Part shown: positions 1 to 10,045 of the stretch, one piece after another | How positions within the stretch are numbered: position 1 is the stretch's first letter | Layout of the letters: the number at the start of each line of letters is the position of its first letter | NCBI GenBank assembly: GCA_028826165.1 | Contig: JAPDFW010000071.1 | Span: 186,001 to 250,000 of the forward strand | DNA from: Anaeramoeba ignava | Lineage: Eukaryota > Metamonada > Anaeramoebidae | Length of the DNA stretch: 64,000 nucleotides | Reading direction: 5' to 3' | Position numbers and translations under genes: made by a program | Notes under the pieces: generated by a model | Told to the model about the DNA's origin: nothing | What the model saw: the letters and a program-made list of their open reading frames with translations, nothing else | Databases searched by the model: none

Positions 1-77
1 TAAAATATTAAAATATTAAAATATTAAAATATTAAAATATAAAAATAATAAAATATTAATTATTAAATTATTATCAG
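1..77 (+). other. 3' end of an upstream intron
   Basis: AT-only tandem ATTAAAAT sequence runs into a CAG acceptor at 75-77. The frame of the following gene is open immediately after it and before its first ATG at 118, encoding SSKVETTKTYDTG. The window therefore starts inside an intron of the actin-regulatory gene, and its first exon(s) lie outside. Confidence 0.6.
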
Positions 78-3000
78 TTCTTCAAAAGTTGAAACAACCA
101 AAACATATGATACTGGAATGAGAAGAGCACAAGCAAATCCCAAACAAGTAATCCTTGAATTAAAACAACAAATTCGTGAATTAGAACAAAAGCTCGCACA
201 ATCACAAAAACAATCACCAAGTCCAACAAGAAAAAGTCCAGATAATTCAAACCAAGAAATACAAAGATTAAAGAATTTACTAAGAGAAAAAGACAAGAAG
301 ATTGCTTCAATGCAAGAGCTTGAAAAGAAAATTGAAAGATTGGAAGAAGACTTGAAAAAAGAAAAGCGTAAATCACCAGTTGTTAAAACAGAAATCAAAA
401 TTGAAAAAGTTGTTGATGAAAGTAAAGTAAGAGAACTTGAAAGGAAAAATAAAAGATTGGAAGATGATTTAAATAGGGAAAAGCGTAAATCACCAGTTGT
501 TAAAACAGAAACCAAAATTGAAAAAGTTGTTGATGAAAGTAAAGTAAGAGAACTTGAAAAGAAAGTGGAACATAAACATAAAAAATCAAAAGAAAGAAAA
601 AAGAAAATTGAAAAATTAGAAGATGATTTGAAAAAAGAAAAAAGCAAAGAACCAGTTGTTAAAACTGAAATTAAAACTGAAACCAAAGTTGAAAAAGTTG
701 TTGATGAAACCAAAATAAGAGAACTTGAAAAGAAAATTGAAAGATTGGAAGAAGATTTGAAAAAAGAAAAAAACAAAGCAACCAGTTGTTAAAACTGAAA
801 TTAAAACAGAAACCAAAATTGAAAAAGTTGTTGATGATTCCAAAATAAGAGAACTTGAAAATAAATTAAAAGATGTTGAAAAAGATAAGGGAGATCTTGA
901 AAAGAAATTAAAAGATGTTGAAGAAGACTTGAAAAAAGAAAAGAACAAAGCACCAATTGTTAAAACAGAAACCAAAGTTGAAAAAGTTGTTGATGAAACC
1001 AAAATAAGAGAACTTGAAAAGAAATTAAAAGATGTTGAAGATGATTTAAAAAAAGAAAAAAATAAAGCACCAGTTGTTAAAACAGAAACCAAAGTTGAAA
1101 AAGTTGTTGATGATTCTAAAATTAAAGAACTTGAAAAGAAAGTGGAACATAAACATAAAAAATCAAAAGAAAGAAAAAAGAAAATTGAGAAATTAGAAGA
1201 TGATTTGAAAAAAGAAAAAAGCAAAGAACCAGTTGTTAAAACTGAAATTAAAACTGAAACCAAAGTTGAAAAAGTTGTTGATGAAACCAAAATAAGAGAA
1301 CTTGAAAAGAAAATTGAAAGATTGGAAGAAGATTTGAAAAAAGAAAAAAACAAAGCACCAGTTGTTAAAACAGAAACCAAAATTGAAAAAGTTGTTGATG
1401 ATTCTAAAATAAGAGAACTTGAAAATAAATTAAAAGATGTTGAAAAAGATAAGGGAGATCTTGAAAAGAAATTAAAAGATGTTGAAGATGATTTAAAAAA
1501 AGAAAAAAACAAAGCACCAGTTGTTAAAACTGAAACCAAAGTTGAAAAAGTTGTTGATGAAACCAAAATAAGAGAACTTGAAAAGAAATTAAAAGATGTT
1601 GAAGATGATTTAAAAAAAGAAAAAAATAAAGCGCCAATTGTTAAAACAGAAACCAAAATTGAAAAAGTTGTTGATGATTCTAAAATTAAAGAACTTGAAA
1701 AGAAAGTGGAACATAAACATAAGAAAATCAAAAGAAAGAAAAAAGAAAATTGAAAAATTAGAAGATGATTTGAAAAAAGAAAAAAGCAAAGAACCAGTTG
1801 TTAAAACTGAAATTAAAACAGAAACCAAAGTTGAAAAAGTTGTTGATGATTCTAAAATAAGAGAACTTGAAAAGAAATTAAAAGATGTTGAAAAAGATAA
1901 GGGAGATCTTGAAAAGAAATTAAAAGATGTTGAAGAAGATTTGAAAAAAGAAAAAAACAAAGCACCAGTTGTTAAAACTGAAATTAAAACAGAAACCAAA
2001 ATTGAAAAAGTTGTTGATGATTCTAAAATAAGAGAACTTGAAAATAAATTAAAAGATGTTGAAAAAGATAAGGGAGATCTTGAAAAGAAATTAAAAGATG
2101 TTGAAGAAGATTTAAAAAAAGAAAAGAGCAAAGCACCAGTTGTTAAAACTGAAACCAAAGTTGAAAAAGTTGTTGATGAAACCAAAATAAGAGAACTTGA
2201 AAAGAAAATTGAAAGATTGGAAGAAGATTTGAAAAAAGAAAAGAGCAAAGAACCAATTGTTAAAACAGAAACTAAAACAGAAACCAAAGTTGAAAAAGTT
2301 GTTGATGATTCCAAAATAAGAGAACTTGAAAATAAATTAAAAGATGTTGAAAAAGATAAGGGAGAGCTTGAAAAGAAATTAAAACAAACCGAAGAAGATT
2401 TAAACACAGAAATAAGCAAAGGACCAGTTGTTAAATACAAAACACGAACAGTTGTTGATGATTCTAAAATTAAAGAACTTGAAAAGAAAGTGGAACATAA
2501 ACATAAGAAATCAAAAGAAAGAAAAAAGAAAATTGAAAAATTAGAAGAAGATTTGAAAAAAGAAAAAGAGAGTGGGAAAATATCAAAAATAACAAATTTG
2601 CCACAACAAACAAAAGAAGATTCGGAAGCAAAAGAATTAAAAACAAAACTTGATCAAGTGAACGATGAAAAACACAGAATAGAAAAGAAATTAAAAATGG
2701 AACTGAAAAAAGTTAAAGAAGAAAAAGAACAAATAGACAAACAATTATTCGAATTGAAACAGAAAAATGAAGAACAATCAAAAAAAATTCAATCTCAATT
2801 ACAAAAAATTATTGCATTAAAAAAGAATGAATCAAACACTGAGCAAAATAAACCAATAAGCCCAACAGAACAAACTCAAATCCAATCACTCCAGAAAAAA
2901 TTAAATGGAAGTTATCGTAAAGTCGAATCATTAACAAACGAAAACGAAACTTTACAGAAGAAAATCAAGGGTTACGAATCAGAAAAGAATGAATGGGAAA

Positions 3001-3769
3001 GAAAAGCAAAACAATTTCAGAAAGAAGTTGAAAATTTAAGAACAGCAAAACCTGTTGTAATATCGAATATAACAAGTGGAGGACCACCACCACCAATGGG
3101 AGGACCACCACCACCAACAGGCGGACCACCACCACCAACAGGAGGACCACCACCACCAACAGGCGGACCACCACCACCAACAGGCGGGCCACCACCACCA
3201 ACAGGAGGACCACCACCACCAATGGGAGGACCACCACCACCAAAAGGTGGACTACCACCACCAACAGGCGGAGGAGCAGGTTCACAAAATACTTTATTAT
3301 AAATTATAAATTATTTAAATTATTAATTATTATAAATTATATAAATAAATTATTTAAATTATTAATTATTATAAATAAATTATTTAAATTATTAATTATT
3401 ATAAAATATTTATTTAAATTATTTAAATTATAAATTATTTAAATTATTTAAATTATTATAAATTATTATAAAATATTTAAATTATTAATTATTTAAATTA
3501 TTAATTATAAATAAATATTTAAATTATAAATAGGTCCAATGTCTTCAGCCCTTCTTTCATCAATTACTTCATTTAGTAAGAATAAACTCAAGAAAACAGT
3601 AACAAAAGATACAAGTAGTCCAATAACAAAAAAAGATAATGACTCAAATCCATCTCCAACACCAACAACAGGTGGAGGTGGCGGTGGAATGAACTTCGCT
3701 CAATTAGCTCTTTCCCAAAGAGGACGTTTAAGAAAAGTTGTTTCCCAAATAGTAAAAAAGAAAAAATAA
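78..3769 (+). CDS. Coiled-coil, polyproline, WH2-domain protein (5' partial)
   Basis: Probable actin regulator of the WIP/verprolin or WASP type. The order is a long coiled coil of near-identical Lys/Glu repeats (about 300-3050), eight GGPPPP-type repeats (a profilin- or SH3-binding kind of sequence), then two WH2-like actin-binding motifs in a last exon: SALLSSITSFSKNKLKKT and FAQLALSQRGRLRKV. The last intron is 3280-3533: GCAG|GTTCAC to AATAG|GTCCA, phase 1, joining GAG to PMSSALL. The frame is broken twice by single extra bases relative to sister repeats, near 783 (GCAACCAG where others have GCACCAG) and near 1722-1731 (AAGAAAATC where others have AAGAAATC). Correcting for both gives one frame to 3279. 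ATG118 is not the start, because the frame is open up to the acceptor at 77. No WH1/EVH1 domain is visible; it could lie in the missing 5' exons. Confidence 0.7.
310..2570 (+). repeat. Coding repeats in the coiled coil
   Basis: Modules of about 100-200 nt recur with few differences. They encode variants of KNKAPVVKTETKVEKVVD followed by RELEKK and LKDVEKDKGDLEKK. Near-identity at DNA level points to recent expansion or homogenisation. The two frame breaks of the gene lie inside them. Confidence 0.85.
3078..3269 (+). repeat. 21-nt polyproline minisatellite
   Basis: About eight to nine tandem 21-nt units encode GGPPPPT/M/K. It is locally GC-rich against the AT-rich background. This is the polyproline segment directly upstream of the WH2 exon. 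Confidence 0.9.
3280..3533 (+). repeat. Repeat-filled intron (AAATTATTTAAATTATTA-type)
   Basis: An A/T-only tandem repeat lies between donor GTTCAC and acceptor AATAG. Splicing keeps the frame (phase 1) and joins the polyproline region to the WH2 exon. Confidence 0.65.
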
Positions 3770-3944
3770 TTTCGTAACTCAAAAAATTTTTTTGCCTTCC
3801 TTTTAATTCTTCTTTCTAAGGAAAAAAATTTTTTTTTTTTGGATTTTTTTTTTGATTAGGAAATTTTTTTTTTTTCAGTTTTCAATTTTCAATTTTCAAT
3901 TTGATTTTCTTTTTACGCAATTCATGAGAATAAATTCTCAATAA

Positions 3945-4035
3945 CATTTCAATTAAAAAAATTTTAATTTTTTAATTTTTTAATTTTCATTTTTTTTCAA
4001 TTTTTTTTTCATTTTTTTTATTCTTTTTGCTTTAA
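3945..4035 (+). promoter_or_regulatory. T-rich core promoter tract
   Basis: Runs of T with CATTTTTTTT, TTCTTTTTGCTTT and similar words end a few bases before the ATG at 4036. The same arrangement precedes nearly every start codon in this window. Confidence 0.45.
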
Positions 4036-6651
4036 ATGGATTCTATCACATGTCCAATCTGTTTTGAGACATTTTCAGTCAATAAACGCCCAGTAATAAT
4101 ATGTGAAGAAGAACATACAATCTGCGAAGACTGTCTCAAAGATCATGAAAATTGTCCATTTTGTCGACGTTCATTCAATAACTTTAATTTTATGCTTAAC
4201 GGATTATTGATGTCACTTTCAGAAGATAAACAGAGCCCTTCAATCAAGACGATGCCCGTGATTCCTTTTTCTGAATTAGATATACAGCCACAACCATTTG
4301 AGTCCGGAACTATTTCCTACATTTACGCGGCCAAATGGAGAAATAATTATTTTGCACTTAAAAATTTCAGTATTTCAAGCGATTCAAAAGTCGCGCTCTT
4401 TAAAAACGAGCTCAACATGATCTACGGACTCGATCATCCCAATATCATCAAAGTCTATGGGATGATAGAATATGAAAATGTGATGGGAGCTCTTATGGAA
4501 TTGGCCCAAGACGGGAATTTAAATACAAAAATTCAAAACTTGACTTTCCAAGAATCAATTAACTATTCGATTGGAATCACAAAAGGATTGATGTTTTTGC
4601 ATCAGAACTCGATTATTCATCGCCATTTAAAACCAGAAAATATATTGATATTTGAAAACGAGCCAAAAATTTCTGATTTTGGATTTTCTAAGTTATATCA
4701 AGAAGAATTCAATAAGAATTCATTCCCCGTTTTGGATGTTTATTTGGCTCCAGAAATTTTCCAACAGAAATCTTTTAATACTTCTTGTGATATTTATAGT
4801 TTGTCGATGATTTTGTATGAAATTTTTAGCAAAGAAAAACCCTTCCAAAATGAGTATTCTTTGAATCTTGAAATGGTTGTTACTAATCAAAAAAGACCCA
4901 CTTTGTCTCATCAATTTCCAAGGGAATTGGGTCAGTTGATTCAGAAAGGTTGGAATAATGATCCAAAAGATCGATGTTCTTTGAATGATTTTTTAAGTTG
5001 TTTAGAAGAAATGAAGAATTCGATAAGCCAAAGTGAATTTCAAATTAAAATTTAAAAATAAAATTAAAAATATTTAAAATTTCTTTATAAAAATAAAAAT
5101 AAGCATTCGCACTTCCAAGAAAACCAATGATGGGATTTGATTTACCACCGAAACCAAACCAATTCGGAAGTCCTCAAAATCAAGGATTAACATTACCAGC
5201 AAAACCAAATAAAGAATTTCAGTTACCAGCGAAACCCAACGAATCATTCAAAACAAAATCTCAATCAAGTGATTCACTATTTCTTCCACCAAAACCAAAC
5301 CAAGGATTAACACTTCCCGAAAGACCAAACACAGCATTCCAACTTCCAACAAAACCGATAAATTCAATGAACTTACCAAAAAAACCATTTGAAGAAATAA
5401 ATCTCCCACAAAAACCAATTGAAAATCTTTCACTTCCTCCAAAACCAACTGATGGATTAAATCTTCCTCGAAAACCTAATTATCCTACTCAATTTTATCG
5501 CAAACAACATCACACACTTCATCTCCCAAGAAAACCAATTGAAAACCTGAATCTTCCTCAGAAATCCAACGACACATTTAATCTCCCACCAAAACCAACC
5601 GATTCTTTTTCATTTTCGCCCCAAAAAAATGAGCGATTCAGTTTACCTCCAAAACCAAATGAAAAACAATATTCAAACAAAATAAGTGATCCGTTTCAAT
5701 TTTCATCCAAAACAAGCGATTCTTTCCAAGCTTCACCCAAAACAAGCGATTCCTTTCACGTTTCACCAAGATCAAGCGATCAATTCCAATTATCGCCCAA
5801 ATCAAGTGCGCTATTTAATCTCCCTCAAAAACCAAATCAACAATTGAATCTTCCACCAAAACCAAGCAAATCACCAACTTTCCCTCAAAAACCAAATCAA
5901 CAATTGAATCTTCCACCAAAACCAAGCAAATCACCAACTTTCCCTCAAAATCTAAATAAGAACTTAGATCTTCCTCCAAAACCAAGCAAATCACCATCTT
6001 TCCCTCAAAATCTAAACAAGAATTTAGATCTTCCACAAAAACCAAATCAAACATTGAATCTCCCTCCAAAACCAACTGGTCAATTAGATCTTCCACAAAA
6101 ACCAAATCAAACATTGAATCTTCCTCCAAAACCAACTGATCAATTAGATCTCCCACAAAAACCAAATCAAACATTGAATCTCCCTCCAAAACCAACTGAT
6201 CAATTAGATCTCCCACAAAAACCAACTGCAAATTTCAATCTTCCTCCAAAACCAACTGATTCTATTAATCTCCCTCCAAAACCAACTGATTCTATTAATC
6301 TCCCTCCAAAACCAACTGATTCTTTTAGTTCTTTTAAATTTCTTCCAAAACCTAGTGATTCTTTTAATCCTTTTAAACTTCCTCCAAAACCAACTGATTC
6401 TATTAATCTTCCTCCAAAACCAACTGATTCTATTAATCTCCCTCCAAAACCAACTGATTCTTTTAGTTCTCTTAAACTTCCTCCAAAACCATCTGAATTA
6501 ACAAGTAAAAAATTTTTCAAACAAATAAAAAAATATTTTTTTTTTGTTCCACTTTTTTTTAATTTGAATTTTTATTTATTAAAAAACAATTTTAGAGAAA
6601 ATCGTCACAGAAACAGCTTCAGGTTTCTTGTTAAGGAAAATACGTTTATAA
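4036..6651 (+). CDS. RING-pseudokinase with LPPKP (PxxP) repeat tail
   Basis: Spliced model 4036-5032, 5104-6504, 6596-6651 (817 aa). Residues 1-47 are a C3HC4 RING finger (C6-x2-C9, C23, H27, C30-x2-C33, C40-x2-C43), expected to recruit an E2 for ubiquitin transfer. Residues about 90-320 are a protein-kinase fold with K109, DFG (D214), APE (238-240) and D252, but the HRD aspartate is His (IHRHLKPEN, H197) and the glycine loop is absent, so it is predicted to be inactive. Intron 1 (71 nt, CAAA|GTGAAT to ATAAG|CATTC, phase 1) joins the kinase to a tail of about forty LPPKP/LPQKP repeats. The open frame ALPRKP lies before ATG5127, so that ATG is internal. Intron 2 (91 nt) leads to a short C-terminus ending LLRKIRL. 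If intron 1 were retained, the protein would stop at 5055. Paralogous to the gene at 10046, which has an intron at the same position and phase. Confidence 0.75.
5112..6495 (+). repeat. LPPKP coding repeat array
   Basis: About forty spaced motifs LPPKP, LPQKP, LPAKP or LPRKP are followed by N/T/S-rich linkers. Several blocks (5815-5940, 6040-6230, 6240-6480) are near-identical at DNA level. Each PPKP is a minimal PxxP, the kind of ligand bound by SH3 domains. Confidence 0.85.
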
Positions 6652-6783
6652 AACAAATCAAAATTTTTAATCTTTTTTTCTTTTTTTTTCTTTTCTTTTC
6701 TTTACTCAAAAATCTCCCAAAAACAAAACATCTTTTATTTTTATTTTTATTTTTACTTTTATTTTTATTTTTATTTTTAATTT

Positions 6784-9700
6784 CTATTTCATCTTTTTTA
6801 AAATTAAATCAATTATTGAATTTTGATTTAATTGATAATAATCTTTAACATCTTCGAATTCTCCTTTCATTTCTTCTCTAATTTCTTTTGGAATTCCTTT
6901 TGAAAATTCTTTTGAAAATTTATCATGATAAAGAAAATAAATTAATTGAGTTATCGTTTCAAATGATTTCTTTGAATAATCATGAACTTGATTTGATGAA
7001 TCGTTCACATTTAATTGAAACATTCCTTTGAATAATTCACTCCTTATCATTAAAATCAATTTATGAACTTTGATTTCTTTTTCTTCACAAATTATTGTAA
7101 AATCTTTTGTTGATTCTTGTTCATATAGTTTTGATAAATCTTTTATTATTCCTTTTCTTCCTCTTTTTGGTTCGATACCAATTTCTTTGCAAAATTCTTC
7201 CATTTTCACTTCTTTTTCAGTTAAAATGGAAATTTCTTCTTTGGAATTTTTTGGATCATTTGGATTTATCAATAGAAATTGCTCACTAAAACGATCAAAA
7301 TCAGGAAATCCAGTGTAAAGAAAATTCAAAACAATCTCAACATCTTCTTTTGGTTTTTGTTTGCAAAAGTTGATAAATTGTTGAAAAAGGAGATTGTTTT
7401 GATCAAATCTTGCCAAAAGAATCAATTTATGAACATTAAATTTGCAAAAATCTTTGGATTCAATTTGGAAATCAGGAAAATTTTCTTTTGATTTAAAGAA
7501 ATTATTCAAATCTTGGTTAAAAGAATAGATTTGAGATAAAATTGGTCTTAATTTATTTGCGAATTTGGAATAATATTGCAAATCTAAAAGAATTTCATCA
7601 TTCATTAAGAAAAAATTGGAAATCTCTTCATTTTGTTGTTTAATTGAAAGTGAAAGAGGAGTTTTTTTTTGAGAATCTTGGGTATTTGTAAAAGCGCCTT
7701 TTGAGATGAGAAATTTAATCATTCCAAGTGTATTTTGATTTTGATTTTGATTTTGATTTTGATTTTGATTTTCATTTTCATTTTCATTTTGATTTTTCTT
7801 TTTTTCACAAAGAAAATGTAAAGCTGTTGATAATTTTTTTGTTTGCAAATTAACATAAGCCCCTTTTTCAACAAGAATCTTAATAATTTCAAATGCATCT
7901 GCATTACTATTTTGGCATGCGCAATGTAAAGGTGTTGGTGACTGATTTACTTGTGAATTAACATCAGCTCCTTTTTCAACAAGATATTTGACAATTTGAA
8001 AAGAATTCGGATCGTTGTATTTGTTTTTACAAAAATAATGTAAAATGGTTTGATTGTCGGATGATTTGGTGTTGATATCGAAACCCTTTTCAATAACGTA
8101 ACTTATAATATCAAATGAATTTGGATTTGGATGTTTGTTCCTACAGATATAAAAAATGAAACTTTCGTTATTAGTGTCTCGGGCATTGATATCTGCTCCT
8201 GATGTAACAAGAAACTTGATGATTTCCAATGAATCAGAGTTCTTATTTAAAGAGACAAAATGCAAAACCGTTTGATTGTATGTTGTTTTTGCATTAATAT
8301 CGCCTCTTTTTGAAACAAGAAATTTGATAATTTCAAGTGCATTTGGATTATGGATTACGCTCGCAAAATGCAAAGCTGTTTGGTTTTGCACTTTTGTTTT
8401 CTCGTTGATTTTAGCCTTTTTAGAAATGAGATATTTGATGATTTCAAATGAATTTGGATTGATATTGATAGTTGCATAATGCAAAGGAGTTTTTTCTTCT
8501 ATTTTTGTTTTTGCATTGATTTTGGCTCCTTTTGAAATTAAGTACTTAGTAATCTCAATAGAATTTGGGTTATGACTCTCACAAATCAAGTGTAAAGGAG
8601 TTTCTTCTTTATCTTTTGTTTTCGCATTTACTTTGGCCTTTTTGGAAATGAGATATTTGGTGATTTCAAGTGAATTTGGATGATTGTTTTGGCAAATAAT
8701 ATGCAAAGGAGTTTCTTCTTTATCTTTTGTTTTTGCATTTACTTTTGCTTTTTTAGAAATGAGATATTTGATGATTTCAAGTGAATTTGGATTTTTATTC
8801 TGGCAAATAATATGCAAAGGAGTTTCTTCTTTATCTTTTGTTTTTGCATTAATTTGCGCTTTTTTGGAAATGAGATATTTGATAGTTTCAATTATGTTTG
8901 GATTTTCATTTTGACAAGCAAAATGTAAAGGAGTTGAATGATCAATATTTGGAGAATTGATATCCGCACCAGATTCACAAAGAAACTGGACTTTTTGCAG
9001 CGGATCTTCGTTTTCCTTGAGACAAGCAATATGCAAAACTGTGTTGTTTCTCTTATTTTTGGTATTGATATCAACTCCTTTCGAAATTAAAAATCTCATA
9101 ATTTGAATTCCATTTTGGATTTGAAAATGGCAAACAGAATGGAAAGGATAGAATCCCTTTTTATGCAGCAAATTAAAATCAGCTCCCAATTCAACCAGAG
9201 TCTCAATGATTTTGGGGAATTCTCACTTTCAGTTTGACAAATAATTTGCAAAGGTGTTGAGCCAGTATCAAGTTTTGCATCGAGATCAGCTCCTTTCGAA
9301 ACTAAATACTTGATGATATCAGCTGAATATTCAGTTTGGAATTGACAAAGATAATGCAAAGGAGTTGCCAATTGCCCCTTTGTTTTAGTATTTACATCAG
9401 CTCCATTTTCCACAAAAATTTGGATGATTTCAAGAGATTTTTCATTTTGAGTTTCGCAAAGAATATGCAAAAGAGCAGCATCTTTTTCGTATGTTTTTCC
9501 ATTAACATCAGCACCTTTTTCAACCAAAAACTTGATGATTTCAACGGAGTAATTCTTTTGGCACACATAATTCAAGATATTCGATCCATTATTAGTTTTG
9601 GCAAGAATATCCGCTCCGTTTTCAATAAGATATTTAAGAATATCAAGTGTGAATCCACTTTCCTTTTCGTTTTCACAAGCGGCAATCAAAGGAGATAAAC

Positions 9701-9935
9701 CGCTAGTATCTCTTGCATTGATATTTGCTCCTTTCGAAATGAGAAACTTGATGATCCCCATCGAATATTGATTCTGGTAATTACAGGCAAAATGTAATGC
9801 TGTTACTAAATATCCTTTTGTTTGCGCGTTTATATCAGCTCCTGATTCAAGAAGAGCTTTCATAATTTCGATTGAATTTTCACTTGGTTCTTTTGCAATT
9901 CTAATCAAACTTAAACTTAATTCGGATTGATCCAT
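6784..9935 (-). CDS. Ankyrin-repeat protein with C-terminal BTB domain
   Basis: About 1050 aa. It starts at MDQSELSLS (ATG 9935-9933) and ends with TAG at 6784. Roughly 18 ankyrin repeats follow the pattern TPLHxxCQNxNPxSxEIIKYLISKGADINAK. The C-terminal part (about 6850-7500) has a partial BTB-like stretch (NVHKLILLARF) and a better BTB domain (DFTIICEEKEIKVHKLILM, SELFKGMF, LIYFLYHDKF). BTB proteins commonly act as substrate adaptors for CUL3 ubiquitin ligases, with the ankyrin repeats as the substrate-binding part; that role is inferred here. The frame breaks once near 9211-9217 (CCCCAAAA read on the minus strand), where one base is missing between ENSPK and IIETLVELGADF. Sequence error and real inactivation are both possible. 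The repeats between about 8600 and 8870 are nearly identical to one another. It sits between the two RING-pseudokinase paralogs. Confidence 0.8.
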
Positions 9936-10045
9936 TTTTTTTTTTTTATAAAATAAATAATAAAAATATTCTAAAAGAAAAAAAATGAAAAGCAAAAATT
10001 TTTTTCATTTTTTTTCTCTTTTCCTTTCTCTCAAATTAATTTAAT
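9936..10045. promoter_or_regulatory. 110-bp bidirectional promoter
   Basis: This is the whole gap between the divergent BTB-ankyrin gene (start 9935, minus) and the second RING-pseudokinase gene (start 10046, plus). It holds T-rich tracts with CATTTTTT and TTTTTGCTTTTC words on both strands. Confidence 0.55.

Noticed and set aside
616-1731. Long minus-strand open frames opposite the coiled-coil gene (Ser/Phe/Leu-rich)
   Set aside because: They are the antisense shadow of Lys/Glu repeats; composition and repeat period mirror the plus strand, and there is no domain.
5127-5129. ATG 5127 as an independent gene start for the LPPKP protein
   Set aside because: The repeat motif ALPRKP is already encoded in frame upstream of it, up to an AG acceptor at 5103, with phase matching the kinase exon.
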